From Streptomyces olindensis (lineage in GTDB: Bacteria > Actinomycetota > Actinomycetes > Streptomycetales > Streptomycetaceae): a stretch of DNA of 64,000 nt. The notes beneath the pieces are model-generated. The model was not told the DNA's origin. It saw only the letters and a program-made list of their open reading frames with translations, and did no database searches. Within the stretch, counting starts at the first letter, position 1. Every line of letters begins with the position of its first letter. Where the stretch lies: contig JJOH01000097.1 in assembly GCA_000696115.1 (NCBI GenBank), positions 62,001-126,000 of the forward strand. The letters are read 5' to 3'. The position numbers and the translations under genes were made by a program. Of the stretch, positions 42,197 to 52,629 are shown one piece after another.

Positions 42197-44318
42197 CCCC
42201 CGCCGGGACGCTCTCCCGGACCGCCGCGCCCCCGTCCTCGCGCGCCAGCCGGTGCGGCCACCACACCTTCGGGCCCACGTCCAGGAACAGCGACGTCACG
42301 AGGACCGAGCGCACCACGAAGGTGTCCAGGAGCACGCCGAGGGCGACGGCGAAGCCGATCTCGGCGAAGGCGACCATCGGGAGGGTGCCGAGGGCGGCGA
42401 AGGTGCCGGCCAGGACCAGGCCGGCCGACGTGATGACCGCGCCGGTGGCGGCCAGCCCCGTGACCACGCCCGGTCTGGTGCCCTGGCGGGCCGCCTCCTC
42501 GCGGATGCGGGTGGTGAGGAAGATGTTGTAGTCGATGCCCAGGGCCACCAGGAAGACGAAGACGAACAGCGGGAAGTCCGTCGTCTCGCCCGCGTAGTCG
42601 AAGACGTACCGGAAGGCGAGCGCGCTGATGCCGAGCGCCGCCGCGAACGACAGGATCACCGTCCCAATGAGCAGCAGCGGGGCGATCAGGGCGCGCAGCA
42701 GCACGCAGAGGATCAGCAGCACGACCACCAGCACCAGCGGGATGATCAGCACGTTGTCGTGCGTGGTCGCCTTGTCCATGTCCAGCAGGGCCGCCGTGCC
42801 GCCGCCCACCCGGGCGTCGGCGTCCGGCACCGCGTGCACCGCGTCCCGCACCCGCTCCACCGTCTGCTTGGCAGCCTCGCTGTCCGCCGGGGCGGTCATG
42901 GTGGCCTCGAACAGCACTCTGCCCTCGAAGACCGGTTTCGCGCCGGGCGGCAGCCCGAGGGACTGGGGGACCACGCCCTGCGTGGCGGCGACCGCGCGGC
43001 CCACCTGCTCGGCCTGTGCCTGGTTGCTGACGATGACCAGGGGATCGCCGCTGCCCGCCGGGAAGTAGCGCGCCGACACCTCCTGGCCGGTGATCGAGTC
43101 CGGTTTCCCGGTGAACGCGTCCGCGTTGCCGATGCCCTCCGCGCGCAGCTGGATCAGCCCCAGCGAGCAGACCGCCAGGACCAGTGCCGTCACGGCCCAC
43201 GTCATCCGCGGCCGGTGGGCGATGCGGCGGCCCATGCGGGCCCACACGCCGCGCTCGGTCGGCTCGGGGGAGCCGAGGTGCGGGATCACCGGCCAGAAGA
43301 TCCACCGGCCGAAGATCACCAGAAGGGCCGGGAACAGGCTCATCATCGCCAGCAGGGCGACGGCGACGCCGATCGCGGCTACCGGGCCCAGGCCGCTCGT
43401 CGAGTTCATCTCGGCGGCCAGCAGCACCAGCATGCTCAGCACGACCGTCGCGCCGGAGGCCAGCACCGCCGGGCCGGCGCGGTGCAGCGCCAGGGCCATC
43501 GCCTCGTGCCGGTCCTCGTGCCGGCGCAGCTCCTCCCGGTAGCGGGCGACCAGCAGCAGGGCGTAGTCCGTCCCCGCGCCGAAGACGAGCACCGTGAGGA
43601 TGCCGGCGCTCTGGCCGTTGACCGTCAGGCCCGCGTGCTCGGCCAGCAGGTAGATCAGCGCCTGGGAGGCGAACAGCGCGCAGACCACCGCGACCAGGGG
43701 CACCAGCAGCAGGGTCAGGCTGCGGTAGGTGATCAGCAGCATGACGATGACGACGGCCATCGCCGAGAACAGCAGGGTCGAGTCGATGCCCTCGAAGCCC
43801 TCCGCGAAGTCCGCGGACGTGCCGCCTGGGCCGGTGATGTGCACGGCCAGCCCACCGCCGCCCTCCCCGACGTCCTCCCGGATGGAGTCGACGGCGGGCG
43901 AGATCCGCTCCCAGCCCTTCTCGTCCATCGTGATCGGCACGAAGACCTGCGCCGCCCGCGGATCGGTCTGCCGGTCGAAGACCGGGCCCCGGGTCTGCTC
44001 ACCGATGATGCCGTGGTCACGCAGCTGCTTGAGCTGTGTGACGTCCTCGGCGATCTCCGCCCGGTCCCGCGCCGTCAGCCCACCGTCCCGGGCGTAGATC
44101 ACCACCGCCGGGATCTGCTCCGGCCGGAAGTCCTCTGACTCCTGCAGGACCTGCGTCGACTCGGCGGATCCCGGCAGCCAGGACGTGGCGTCGTTGTCCT
44201 GCGCTTCGGTCAGCTTCATGGCGACCGGCGCGGCGACGACCAGCACCACCACCCACAGCGCCAACACCAGCCACTTGGCCCGCCGGCCGCAGACGAGATG
44301 CGCGACGCCCTGCTTCAT
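42177..44318 (-). CDS. MMPL/RND-family membrane transporter
   Basis: 713 residues with two repeats of one helix, a large periplasmic loop and five helices, typical of MMPL proteins. Conserved intramembrane elements such as GAGTDYALLLVARYREELRR in the first half and ALGIDYNIFLTTRIREEA in the second are present and serve proton coupling. The N-terminus is the short cytoplasmic part before WLVLALWVVVLVVAAPVA. Lipid or drug export is the usual function; the substrate is unknown. No adjacent regulator or biosynthetic genes on this strand. Confidence 0.9.
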   Translation of the reverse strand: MKQGVAHLVCGRRAKWLVLALWVVVLVVAAPVAMKLTEAQDNDATSWLPGSAESTQVLQESEDFRPEQIPAVVIYARDGGLTARDRAEIAEDVTQLKQLRDHGIIGEQTRGPVFDRQTDPRAAQVFVPITMDEKGWERISPAVDSIREDVGEGGGGLAVHITGPGGTSADFAEGFEGIDSTLLFSAMAVVIVMLLITYRSLTLLLVPLVAVVCALFASQALIYLLAEHAGLTVNGQSAGILTVLVFGAGTDYALLLVARYREELRRHEDRHEAMALALHRAGPAVLASGATVVLSMLVLLAAEMNSTSGLGPVAAIGVAVALLAMMSLFPALLVIFGRWIFWPVIPHLGSPEPTERGVWARMGRRIAHRPRMTWAVTALVLAVCSLGLIQLRAEGIGNADAFTGKPDSITGQEVSARYFPAGSGDPLVIVSNQAQAEQVGRAVAATQGVVPQSLGLPPGAKPVFEGRVLFEATMTAPADSEAAKQTVERVRDAVHAVPDADARVGGGTAALLDMDKATTHDNVLIIPLVLVVVLLILCVLLRALIAPLLLIGTVILSFAAALGISALAFRYVFDYAGETTDFPLFVFVFLVALGIDYNIFLTTRIREEAARQGTRPGVVTGLAATGAVITSAGLVLAGTFAALGTLPMVAFAEIGFAVALGVLLDTFVVRSVLVTSLFLDVGPKVWWPHRLAREDGGAAVRESVPAGVSRSGE

Positions 44319-44350
44319 GACATCCCCCTCCGCGGAGCCCGCCCACGAGG

Positions 44351-44374
44351 GGCGCGGGGAACTGCGCGATCAGC
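44351..44374. repeat. Copy 2 of the 24-nt interspersed repeat
   Basis: Identical over 24 nt to 18457-18480. It lies in the divergent gap between the MMPL gene (start 44318) and rpe (start 44450). Confidence 0.7.
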
Positions 44375-44449
44375 CACATACGACCCGCACCCAGCGGACC
44401 ACCCGACACCGATGCCCACAACCCCCGGAGGGCATGGCAGGCTTAGGGC

Positions 44450-45136
44450 ATGGCCGTGCAGATCAACCCCAGCATCCTCTCCGCCGACTTCGCCCGCCTC
44501 GCGGACGAGGCGAAGGCCGTGGAGGGAGCCGACTGGCTCCACGTCGACGTCATGGACAACCATTTCGTCCCGAACCTCACGCTCGGCGTGCCGGTCGTAG
44601 AGTCGCTCGCCCGTGCGACGGACACCCCGCTGGACTGCCATCTGATGATCGAGGCCCCCGATCGGTGGGCGCCCCAGTACGTGGAAGCGGGGGCCGGTTC
44701 CGTCACCTTCCACGTCGAGGCGGCCGCCGCCCCCGTTCGGCTGGCCCGGGAGATCCGCGCCAAGGGCGCCCGGGCCTCCATGGCGCTGAAGCCCGCGACC
44801 CCCATCGAGCCGTACGAGGACCTGCTCCCCGAGCTCGACATGCTGCTGATCATGACGGTCGAGCCGGGCTTCGGGGGACAGGCCTTCCTCGACATCATGC
44901 TTCCTAAGATCCGCCGCACCCGCGAGTTGATCAGCAAGCACGGACTGGAGCTCTGGCTCCAGGTCGACGGCGGAGTTTCCGCTTCCACGATCGAGCGCTG
45001 CGCCGACGCCGGAGCCGACGTCTTCGTGGCCGGATCGGCGGTCTACGGGGCAAACGACCCGGCAGAAGCGGTACGTGCACTACGCACCCAGGCGGAGGCG
45101 ACGACGGCGAAGGCCTCCTGGGCCTGCGACCACTGA
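44450..45136 (+). CDS. rpe: Ribulose-phosphate 3-epimerase
   Basis: TIM-barrel metal enzyme of the pentose phosphate pathway. 228 residues. [12 protein letters not shown], catalytic D in [13 protein letters not shown], metal His in DCHLMIE, and the phosphate loop in [10 protein letters not shown] with VDGGVS. ATG with only CTTAGGGC upstream, so a leaderless mRNA is possible. Confidence 0.96.
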   Translation: MAVQINPSILSADFARLADEAKAVEGADWLHVDVMDNHFVPNLTLGVPVVESLARATDTPLDCHLMIEAPDRWAPQYVEAGAGSVTFHVEAAAAPVRLAREIRAKGARASMALKPATPIEPYEDLLPELDMLLIMTVEPGFGGQAFLDIMLPKIRRTRELISKHGLELWLQVDGGVSASTIERCADAGADVFVAGSAVYGANDPAEAVRALRTQAEATTAKASWACDH

Positions 45137-45214
45137 GCCACAGCAAAGTGAACGGCTCCCATCAGGGCTGATCATCCGCGCCGGATCTGCAAGGATGAAC
45201 GGCGAATCCAGAGT

Positions 45215-46258
45215 GTGAACAGCAGTGAGGAGATCGCCGTGTCGGGTATGTCGGCGGGCCGGTCAGCCATGCGGATGGGACCCGCTGAGCTGGTGCAGGC
45301 GGCGGCCATGGCCCGCCGCTTCTACCTCGAGGGGAAGTCCAAGATCCAGATCGCCGAGGAGTTCGGCGTGAGCCGCTTCAAGGTGGCCCGGGTCCTGGAG
45401 ACCGCCCTCGAACGGGATCTCGTACGCATCGAGATCCGTGTGCCGGCCGAGCTGGACGCCGAGCGCTCGGACGCGCTCCGCGCCCGCTACGGCCTCAGGC
45501 ACGCCGTCGTGGTCGAGTCCCCGGCCGAGGCCGAGGAGACGCCCGACCCCGAGAACCTGGGAGAGGTGGCCGCCGACCTGCTCGGCGAACTGGTCAACGA
45601 AGGTGACGTCCTGGGCCTGGCCTGGGGCCGCTCCACCATCCACATGGCGGCGGCGCTCGACCGGCTGCCGCCCTGCACGGTGGTGCAGCTGACGGGTGTC
45701 TACGACGCCGGGACCGCCGAACGCGGCTCGGTCGAGGCCGTCCGCCGGGCCGCCCAGGTGTCCGGCGGGGACGCCCACCCCATCTACGCGCCGATGCTGC
45801 TGCCCGACGCGGCCACGGCCACGGCGCTGCGCAACCAGACGGGCATCGCCCGGGCCTTCGAGCACTTCGACAAGGTCACCGTCGCCTGCGTCTCCATCGG
45901 CTCCTGGGAGCCGGGCATCTCCACGGTGCACGACATGCTGACCGAGGAGGAGCGCGCCCACTACGCCTCCCTCGGAGTCGCCGCCGAGATGTCCGCGCAC
46001 CTCTTCGACGCCGAGGGCCGCCGGGTCGGCCGGGACCTGGGCGAGCGGTGCATCACCGTCAAGGCCGACCAGCTCCGCCGCATCCCCGAGGTCGTCGCGA
46101 TCGCGGGCGGGCAGCGCAAGGGGCCCGCCATCGACGCGGTGCTGCGCTCCGGGCTCGTCACCAGCCTGGTGACGGACACGTCGGCCGCGGACTACCTGAT
46201 GACGGCGGGCCCGGCCCCGAAGTCCGCGCTCAACCGCTCCGACCCGGACGGAGTCTGA
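45215..46258 (+). CDS. SorC/DeoR-type sugar-binding transcriptional regulator
   Basis: 347 residues. An N-terminal HTH at about 32-62 (SKIQIAEEFGVSRFKVARVLETAL) is followed by the SorC effector domain with VLGLAWGRSTIHMAAAL and TGVYDAG. SorC members bind phosphorylated sugars. It lies 78 nt after rpe, so a pentose phosphate effector and control of rpe or sugar uptake would be a natural guess. GTG at 45215; an ATG at 45248 is an alternative. Confidence 0.85.
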   Translation: MNSSEEIAVSGMSAGRSAMRMGPAELVQAAAMARRFYLEGKSKIQIAEEFGVSRFKVARVLETALERDLVRIEIRVPAELDAERSDALRARYGLRHAVVVESPAEAEETPDPENLGEVAADLLGELVNEGDVLGLAWGRSTIHMAAALDRLPPCTVVQLTGVYDAGTAERGSVEAVRRAAQVSGGDAHPIYAPMLLPDAATATALRNQTGIARAFEHFDKVTVACVSIGSWEPGISTVHDMLTEEERAHYASLGVAAEMSAHLFDAEGRRVGRDLGERCITVKADQLRRIPEVVAIAGGQRKGPAIDAVLRSGLVTSLVTDTSAADYLMTAGPAPKSALNRSDPDGV

Positions 46259-46261
46259 CGG

Positions 46262-46633
46262 GTGGTCGGTCAGACGCACGGGGTGCACGACCCGGCGGGC
46301 CGGATCGTGGTCGTCCTCGACCTCGAAGGGGTCACGGACAAGGCGGGCCTCATGGACCGCTGCGCCCGTGACCTGTCCCTGCCCGAGTGGTTCGGCCGCA
46401 ACTGGGACGCGCTCGCCGACTGCCTGTCCGACCCCGCCCTCTGGCCCGAGGGCGCCGAGGACCGCGGACTGCTGGTCGTCGTCCGGGGCTGGCGGGCGTA
46501 CGCCGAGGCGCGGCCCGAGGAGTGGCAGGTCGCGGAGGAGATCTTCGCCGAGGCGACGGACCGGGGCCCCGGCCTCTTCGTCACCCTCGGCCTTGGAGAA
46601 TCCTCCGAACGGCGCCCTGACCAGCCTGGATGA
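46262..46633 (+). CDS. Barstar-family ribonuclease inhibitor-like protein
   Basis: 123 residues with the barstar core: VVVLDLEGVTDKAGLMDRCARDL, LPEWFGRNWDALADCL and GLLVVVRGW. Barstar blocks the extracellular RNase barnase. GTG start 3 nt after the SorC stop, so probably cotranscribed with it. I see no barnase-like RNase next to it; the target must be elsewhere or it has another function. Confidence 0.82.
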   Translation: MVGQTHGVHDPAGRIVVVLDLEGVTDKAGLMDRCARDLSLPEWFGRNWDALADCLSDPALWPEGAEDRGLLVVVRGWRAYAEARPEEWQVAEEIFAEATDRGPGLFVTLGLGESSERRPDQPG

Positions 46634-46673
46634 TCTGCTGGGGGACGTTCGCGCACCCGGCATGGGAGAATGA

Positions 46674-48185
<1,512 letters not shown>

Positions 48186-48217
48186 CCCGGCCCACGCCCG
48201 CCCAACGCCCTTTCGTG

Positions 48218-48259
48218 CGGCCCCCGTTCGACCTGCCCCGCAGGGAGGGACGGGGGCCG
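48218..48259 (+). terminator. guaB1 terminator
   Basis: Perfect 10-bp arms (CGGCCCCCGT at 48218-48227 and ACGGGGGCCG at 48250-48259) with a 22-nt loop, 33 nt after the stop. Confidence 0.65.
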
Positions 48260-48272
48260 TACGCGTCTGCCC

Positions 48273-48390
48273 GCGCAACGGTCGAAACCGGCGGTGCAAC
48301 GAACCTCCGGTCAGCCTCCATGCACGCAATGATCTTGCGTGTACGCGCAAGGTTGCTGCATTTCGACAGCAACGCCGCTCCTCGTAGGCT
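48273..48390 (+). promoter_or_regulatory. Permease promoter with a cluster of TTGC/GCAA half-sites
   Basis: Promoter TCGACA (48363-48368), 16-nt spacer, TAGGCT (48385-48390). Upstream and over it: GCGCAACGG (48273), GTGCAACGAACC (48294), the dyad CACGCAA-5-TTGCGTG (48323-48341), CTTGCG/CGCAAG (48334-48351) and GTTGCTG-8-CAGCAAC (48352-48373). Several sites on one face of the helix fit an Lrp/AsnC octamer; the gene for such a protein follows the permease. This is the only content found in the 309-nt gap besides the terminator. Confidence 0.5.
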
Positions 48391-48494
48391 GTCGCCTCGT
48401 ACGTGGCGTGGCGGGGACTCCGCTCGACGGGTCCCTGCTCAAGGGTGCCCGCGGTCCCTGCCGCCCTGACCGGCAGCGATGAAGGAGCCAGCGC

Positions 48495-49964
48495 GTGCTC
48501 GACCAAGGCGCACCCCCGCAGAACCCAGGCCAGACGGCCGCCCCCTCGTCCCCGGGCGTCGGCGCGCGCCTCATGCGCCGCAAGCCCGTGGAACGCCTGG
48601 TCGCGGAGGGTGGCCAGGGCGAGGGAGGGTCGCTGCGGCGTACCCTCGGGCTCTGGCAGCTCACCATGATCAGCATCGGTGCCACCCTCGGCACCGGCAT
48701 CTTCGTCGTCCTCGGCGAGGCCGTCCCGAAGGCGGGCCCGGCCGTCACGCTCTCCTTCGTCATCGCGGGCCTCACCGCCCTCTTCTCGGCCCTGTCCTAC
48801 GCCGAGCTGGCCGGCACCATCCCCGTCTCCGGGTCCTCCTACTCGTATGCGTACGCAACGATGGGCGAGCTGATCGCCTGGGTCTGCGGCTGGTGCCTGG
48901 TCCTGGAGTACGGCGTGTCGGTCGCCGCCGTCGCGGTCGGCTGGGGCGAGTACCTCAACGAACTGCTCGACGGGACCATAGGCGTCACCATCCCGGCCGC
49001 CCTGTCCGCACCGCCCGGTGACGGCGGCGTGTTCAACCTGCCCGCGCTGATCGTCGTGCTCCTCGCGATGGCGTTCCTGCTGGGCGGTGCCCGCGAGTCC
49101 GCCCGCGCCAACACCGTGATGGTCATCGTGAAGATCGGCGCGCTGGTGCTGTTCTGCGCCATCGGCGTCCAGGGCTTCCGCTCCGGCAACTACGAGAACT
49201 TCATGCCGCTCGGCATGGCCGGGGTCAGCGCCGCCGGTGCCACCCTGTTCTTCTCCTACATCGGCTTCGACGCCGCCTCCACCGCCGGCGAGGAGGCGAA
49301 GAACGCCCAGCGCGACCTGCCCCGCGCGATCATGCTGTCGCTGGTCATCGTCACCGCGCTGTACGTCCTCGTCGCCGCCGTCGCCGTCGGCGCCAAGCCC
49401 TGGCGGAACTTCACCGACTCCGAGGCCGCCCTGGCCCAGATCATGCGCGAGGTCACCGGGCAGACCTTCTGGGGCACGCTGCTGGCGTTCTGCGCGGTCA
49501 TCGCCATCGCGAGCGTCGTGCTGACCGTGCTCTACGGCCAGACCCGCATCCTGTTCGCCATGTCCCGCGACGGGCTGGTGCCCAAGGTGTTCGCCAAGGT
49601 CCACCCCAAGACCGGCACGCCCCGCGCCAACACCCTGATCGTCTCCCTGTTCTGCGGCGTCCTGGCCGCCGCGATCCCGCTGGGGCAGCTCGCCGACGCC
49701 ACCAGCATCGGCACCCTGTTCGCCTTCGCCCTGGTCAACGTGGCCGTCGTGGTGCTGCGCCGGACCCGGCCGGACATGCCCCGCACCTTCCGCGTGCCGC
49801 TCTCCCCGGTCCTGCCCGCGCTGGGCTTCGGCTTCTGCGTCTGGATGATGGGCAGCCTGTCGACCGTGACCTGGGTGGTCTTCGGTGTCTGGATGGCCGC
49901 CGGGCTCGTGTTCTACTTCGTGTACGGCTACCGCCGTTCCCGACTGGCACCATCCGAGAAGTGA
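48495..49964 (+). CDS. APC-superfamily amino acid permease
   Basis: Amino-acid/polyamine transporter of 489 residues with about 12 to 14 helices. The first helix carries IGATLGTGIFVVLGEAV, the substrate region of APC transporters (GxG). Later GVSAAGATLFFSYIGFDAASTAGEE is characteristic of the cationic amino acid transporter branch. GTG start. An Lrp/AsnC gene follows after 10 nt, so the two are cotranscribed. Confidence 0.9.
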   Translation: MLDQGAPPQNPGQTAAPSSPGVGARLMRRKPVERLVAEGGQGEGGSLRRTLGLWQLTMISIGATLGTGIFVVLGEAVPKAGPAVTLSFVIAGLTALFSALSYAELAGTIPVSGSSYSYAYATMGELIAWVCGWCLVLEYGVSVAAVAVGWGEYLNELLDGTIGVTIPAALSAPPGDGGVFNLPALIVVLLAMAFLLGGARESARANTVMVIVKIGALVLFCAIGVQGFRSGNYENFMPLGMAGVSAAGATLFFSYIGFDAASTAGEEAKNAQRDLPRAIMLSLVIVTALYVLVAAVAVGAKPWRNFTDSEAALAQIMREVTGQTFWGTLLAFCAVIAIASVVLTVLYGQTRILFAMSRDGLVPKVFAKVHPKTGTPRANTLIVSLFCGVLAAAIPLGQLADATSIGTLFAFALVNVAVVVLRRTRPDMPRTFRVPLSPVLPALGFGFCVWMMGSLSTVTWVVFGVWMAAGLVFYFVYGYRRSRLAPSEK

Positions 49965-49974
49965 ACGACCCACA

Positions 49975-50427
49975 GTGCTGAACGATCTCGACGAACGCAT
50001 CGTGCACGCCCTCGCCGAGGACGCCCGCCGCTCCTACGCCGACATCGGCCACCTCGTCGGCCTGTCCGCGCCCGCCGTGAAGCGGCGCGTGGACCGGCTG
50101 CGGGCCACCGGAGCCATCACCGGCTTCACCGTCCGCGTGGACCCGGGCGCCCTGGGCTGGGAGACCGAGGGGTTCGTCGAGATCTACTGCCGCGGCAACA
50201 CCTCCCCGGAGACCATCCAGCGCGGCCTGGAGCGCTACCAGGAGGTCGTGGCCGCCTCCACCGTCACCGGGGACGCCGACGCGATCGCCCAGGTCTTCGC
50301 CTCCGACATGCGGCACTTCGAACGGGTCCTGGAGCGCATCGCCGGGGAGCCGTTCGTCGAGCGCACCAAGTCCGTGCTCGTGCTGTCGCCGCTGCTGCGG
50401 CGCTTCTCGTCGGGATCGCCCACGTAA
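49975..50427 (+). CDS. Lrp/AsnC-family transcriptional regulator
   Basis: 150 residues: N-terminal HTH (NDLDERIVHALAEDARRSYADIGHLVGLS, then APAVKRRVDRLRATGAI) and a C-terminal RAM ligand-binding domain (GDADAIAQVFASDMRHFERVLERI). Feast/famine type, likely an octamer bound by an amino acid. GTG start 10 nt after the permease stop, so it may autoregulate the unit through the half-sites at 48273-48390. Confidence 0.9.
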   Translation: MLNDLDERIVHALAEDARRSYADIGHLVGLSAPAVKRRVDRLRATGAITGFTVRVDPGALGWETEGFVEIYCRGNTSPETIQRGLERYQEVVAASTVTGDADAIAQVFASDMRHFERVLERIAGEPFVERTKSVLVLSPLLRRFSSGSPT

Positions 50428-50576
50428 CGGGCGGGCGAAATCCAGGGGCCGATCCGCCGGACACCGCCTAGCATCGGTGTCATGACCTGGCGACATTGAT
50501 CCACCCGCCGTGCCTCCCGAGGACCGCCTCGGCCGCCGTACCTCCGGCGTCCGATCGGTCCTTACGGGAAGGCCTC

Positions 50577-51773
50577 ATGACACTCTCACCCGCACGCGTG
50601 CCCGCCACCGGCGTCCGGCGGCTGACGACCACGCTGTACGGCTACGCGTTCCTCGACGACTTCGTCCTGCTCTACCCGGTGTACGCGCTGCTGTTCGCCG
50701 ACACCGGCCTGTCGCTCTGGCAGATCTCCTCCCTGTTCGCCCTGTGGTCGATCACCGGCGTGCTGCTCGAAGTGCCCTCCGGCGCCTGGGCGGACGCCGT
50801 CTCGCGCCGTCGGCTGCTGTGGATCGGCCCGCTGCTCACCGCCGCCGGCTTCGCGCTGTGGGTGGCTCTCCCCTCGTACGGCGCCTTCGCGGTCGGCTTC
50901 GTCCTGTGGGGCGCCGGCGGAGCGCTCGGCTCGGGCGCGCTGGAGGCCCTCGTCTACGACGAGCTGGACCGCCTCGGCGCCGCCGGCCGGTACGCGCGGG
51001 TCATGGGCCGGGCCCGGGCCGCGCGGCTGACGGGCACCGTGGCCTCCCTGGGCCTCGCCGGACCCGTCTTCGCCCTGGGCGGCTACGAGGCCGTCGGCGC
51101 CGCCAGCATCGTGGCCTGTGTACTGACCGCCCTCACCGCGACCCGGTTCCCCGAGCACCGGGTGCGCCCGGAGGCATCCGGCGACAGCTGGGCGGCGACC
51201 CTGCGGACCGGGCTCGCGCAGGTCCGCGGGGACCGTGCGGTGCGCGGCGCCCTGCTGCTGGTCCCGGCCGTCGCCGCGGTGTGGGGCGCGCTCGACGAGT
51301 ACACCCCGCTGCTCGTGCGGGACATCGGCGTCGCGGAGGCGACGGTGCCCTACCTGGTCATGCTGATCTGGGCGGGCGTCACCGTCGGCAGCCTCCTGGC
51401 CGGACCGGCCGAGCGCCTCGGCACGGCCGGGTTCGCGGCCATGCTCGCGGGCGGAGCGCTCGCCCTGGCCGTGGGCGCCGCCTCCCACTCACTCGCCGGT
51501 ATCGCCCTGGTGAGCCTCGCCTTCGCCGGGTTCCAGCTGGCGGAAGTGCTGGCCGACGTCCGTCTCCAGCACCGCATCGACGAGTCCCGCCGGGCCACGC
51601 TCACCTCGGTGGCGAGCCTGGGCACCGAGCTGGCCACGGTCGCCACGTTCGGCGTGTACGCGCTGCTCGGTGCCCGTCTGACGCACGGCACCGTCTTCGC
51701 GGTGCTTGCCGTGCCCTACCTGGTGACGGCCCTGGCGCTGGTCAGAGCTCGGGCTGCCAGGGCACGACCGTGA
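50577..51773 (+). CDS. MFS transporter
   Basis: 398 residues with 12 hydrophobic segments. The motif A-like loop in GVLLEVPSGAWADAVSRRRLL marks an MFS protein of the drug-exporter type. ATG with GGGAAGG upstream. The 3' end overlaps the convergent secreted-protein gene by 32 nt. Substrate not readable. Confidence 0.88.
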   Translation: MTLSPARVPATGVRRLTTTLYGYAFLDDFVLLYPVYALLFADTGLSLWQISSLFALWSITGVLLEVPSGAWADAVSRRRLLWIGPLLTAAGFALWVALPSYGAFAVGFVLWGAGGALGSGALEALVYDELDRLGAAGRYARVMGRARAARLTGTVASLGLAGPVFALGGYEAVGAASIVACVLTALTATRFPEHRVRPEASGDSWAATLRTGLAQVRGDRAVRGALLLVPAVAAVWGALDEYTPLLVRDIGVAEATVPYLVMLIWAGVTVGSLLAGPAERLGTAGFAAMLAGGALALAVGAASHSLAGIALVSLAFAGFQLAEVLADVRLQHRIDESRRATLTSVASLGTELATVATFGVYALLGARLTHGTVFAVLAVPYLVTALALVRARAARARP

Positions 51774-52311
51774 AGTCGCCCGTCCCCTTCGCGACCTTCT
51801 CGAAGGGGGCGGAGCTCACGCACTTGGGCAGCCCGTCCGTCTCGGCGGGGGTGCCCGTGGCGGCCCAGCTGTAGCCGAGCCGGTCGTGGCGGCCCAGGTC
51901 GTGGACGGTGACCCCGACCCGCTTGCCCTCGGCGCCGGGCAGGTCGGACTCGGTGACGATGCCCGAGACGACGGCGACCTTGCCGCCGGTCAGCAGGCAG
52001 TCGACGGCGACCTCGGCCCGGGCCCCGTTGCCGTTCTGGTAGTGGCTGAACGCGAAGGTGCCGGTGGCCTTCATGGGGTCGGCCTTGTCCTTCGCGGCCA
52101 GGTGCGCGTCGAAGGAGAAGGTGATGTCGTCCCCGGCCGAGCGGTACAGCTTGGCGGTGCCGGTGAGGGCCGCCGCCTCGCGCGGCCGGTCCGCCTCCGA
52201 CGCCGCCGCCTCGCGCGGCCGGGGCGGGTCCGACGCGGTCGCGGCCGAGGCCGCCCCGGCGGTGAGCAGCAGTGCGGTGCCGAGCACGACGATCTTGGTA
52301 CGGCGCTTCAT
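51742..52311 (-). CDS. Small secreted protein
   Basis: 189 residues. A signal peptide (MKRRTKIVVLGTALLLTAGAA) with likely cleavage after ASA. A short repeat RPREAAA-SEADRPREAAA follows, encoded by a near-perfect 20-bp direct repeat. The rest has no family that I recognise, with two cysteines that could form a disulfide. ATG with GGAAAGGAC upstream. Confidence 0.75.
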   Translation of the reverse strand: MKRRTKIVVLGTALLLTAGAASAATASDPPRPREAAASEADRPREAAALTGTAKLYRSAGDDITFSFDAHLAAKDKADPMKATGTFAFSHYQNGNGARAEVAVDCLLTGGKVAVVSGIVTESDLPGAEGKRVGVTVHDLGRHDRLGYSWAATGTPAETDGLPKCVSSAPFEKVAKGTGDFTVVPWQPEL

Positions 52312-52384
52312 CGCGGTCCTTTCCGCAGGTCGTGTGGACAGCCCTTACTCTCCCGGCCCGGCGCGGACGGGACATCGCGCTGCG

Positions 52385-52565
52385 GACGCAACCCCGCCTC
52401 CGCCGCCCGGCGGGGAAGACCGGCCCGGACCGCGCTCCCAGGAGGAGCGGGGCTGGGCCCGAAGTCGCGCAACGAATCGCCGCCGGACCTCGGAAGCACG
52501 CAACGAACCGTCCACCGGCGCGCAACGGCTCCCGCTTGTCCGCCCTGGTCAGCCGCCCGTACCGT
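52385..52565 (+). promoter_or_regulatory. Promoter of the amidase-monooxygenase unit with GCAACG repeats
   Basis: TTGTCC (52536-52541), an 18-nt spacer and TACCGT (52560-52565). Upstream are copies of GCAAC at 52387, GCGCAACGAA (52467), ACGCAACGAACC (52498) and GCGCAACGG (52520). The last two, 22 nt apart, match the pair in the permease promoter (21 nt apart, opposite order). The 318-nt divergent gap 52312-52629 holds no gene. Confidence 0.5.
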
Positions 52566-52629
52566 CTACGTGGCCCCTCCAACGACCCCGCGGGCCCTCC
52601 GACCACCCTTCGCCCGGTGAGGAACACGC

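Noticed and set aside
45215-46633. Toxin-immunity locus around the barstar-like gene
   Set aside because: No RNase or polymorphic toxin gene lies within several kilobases on either strand.
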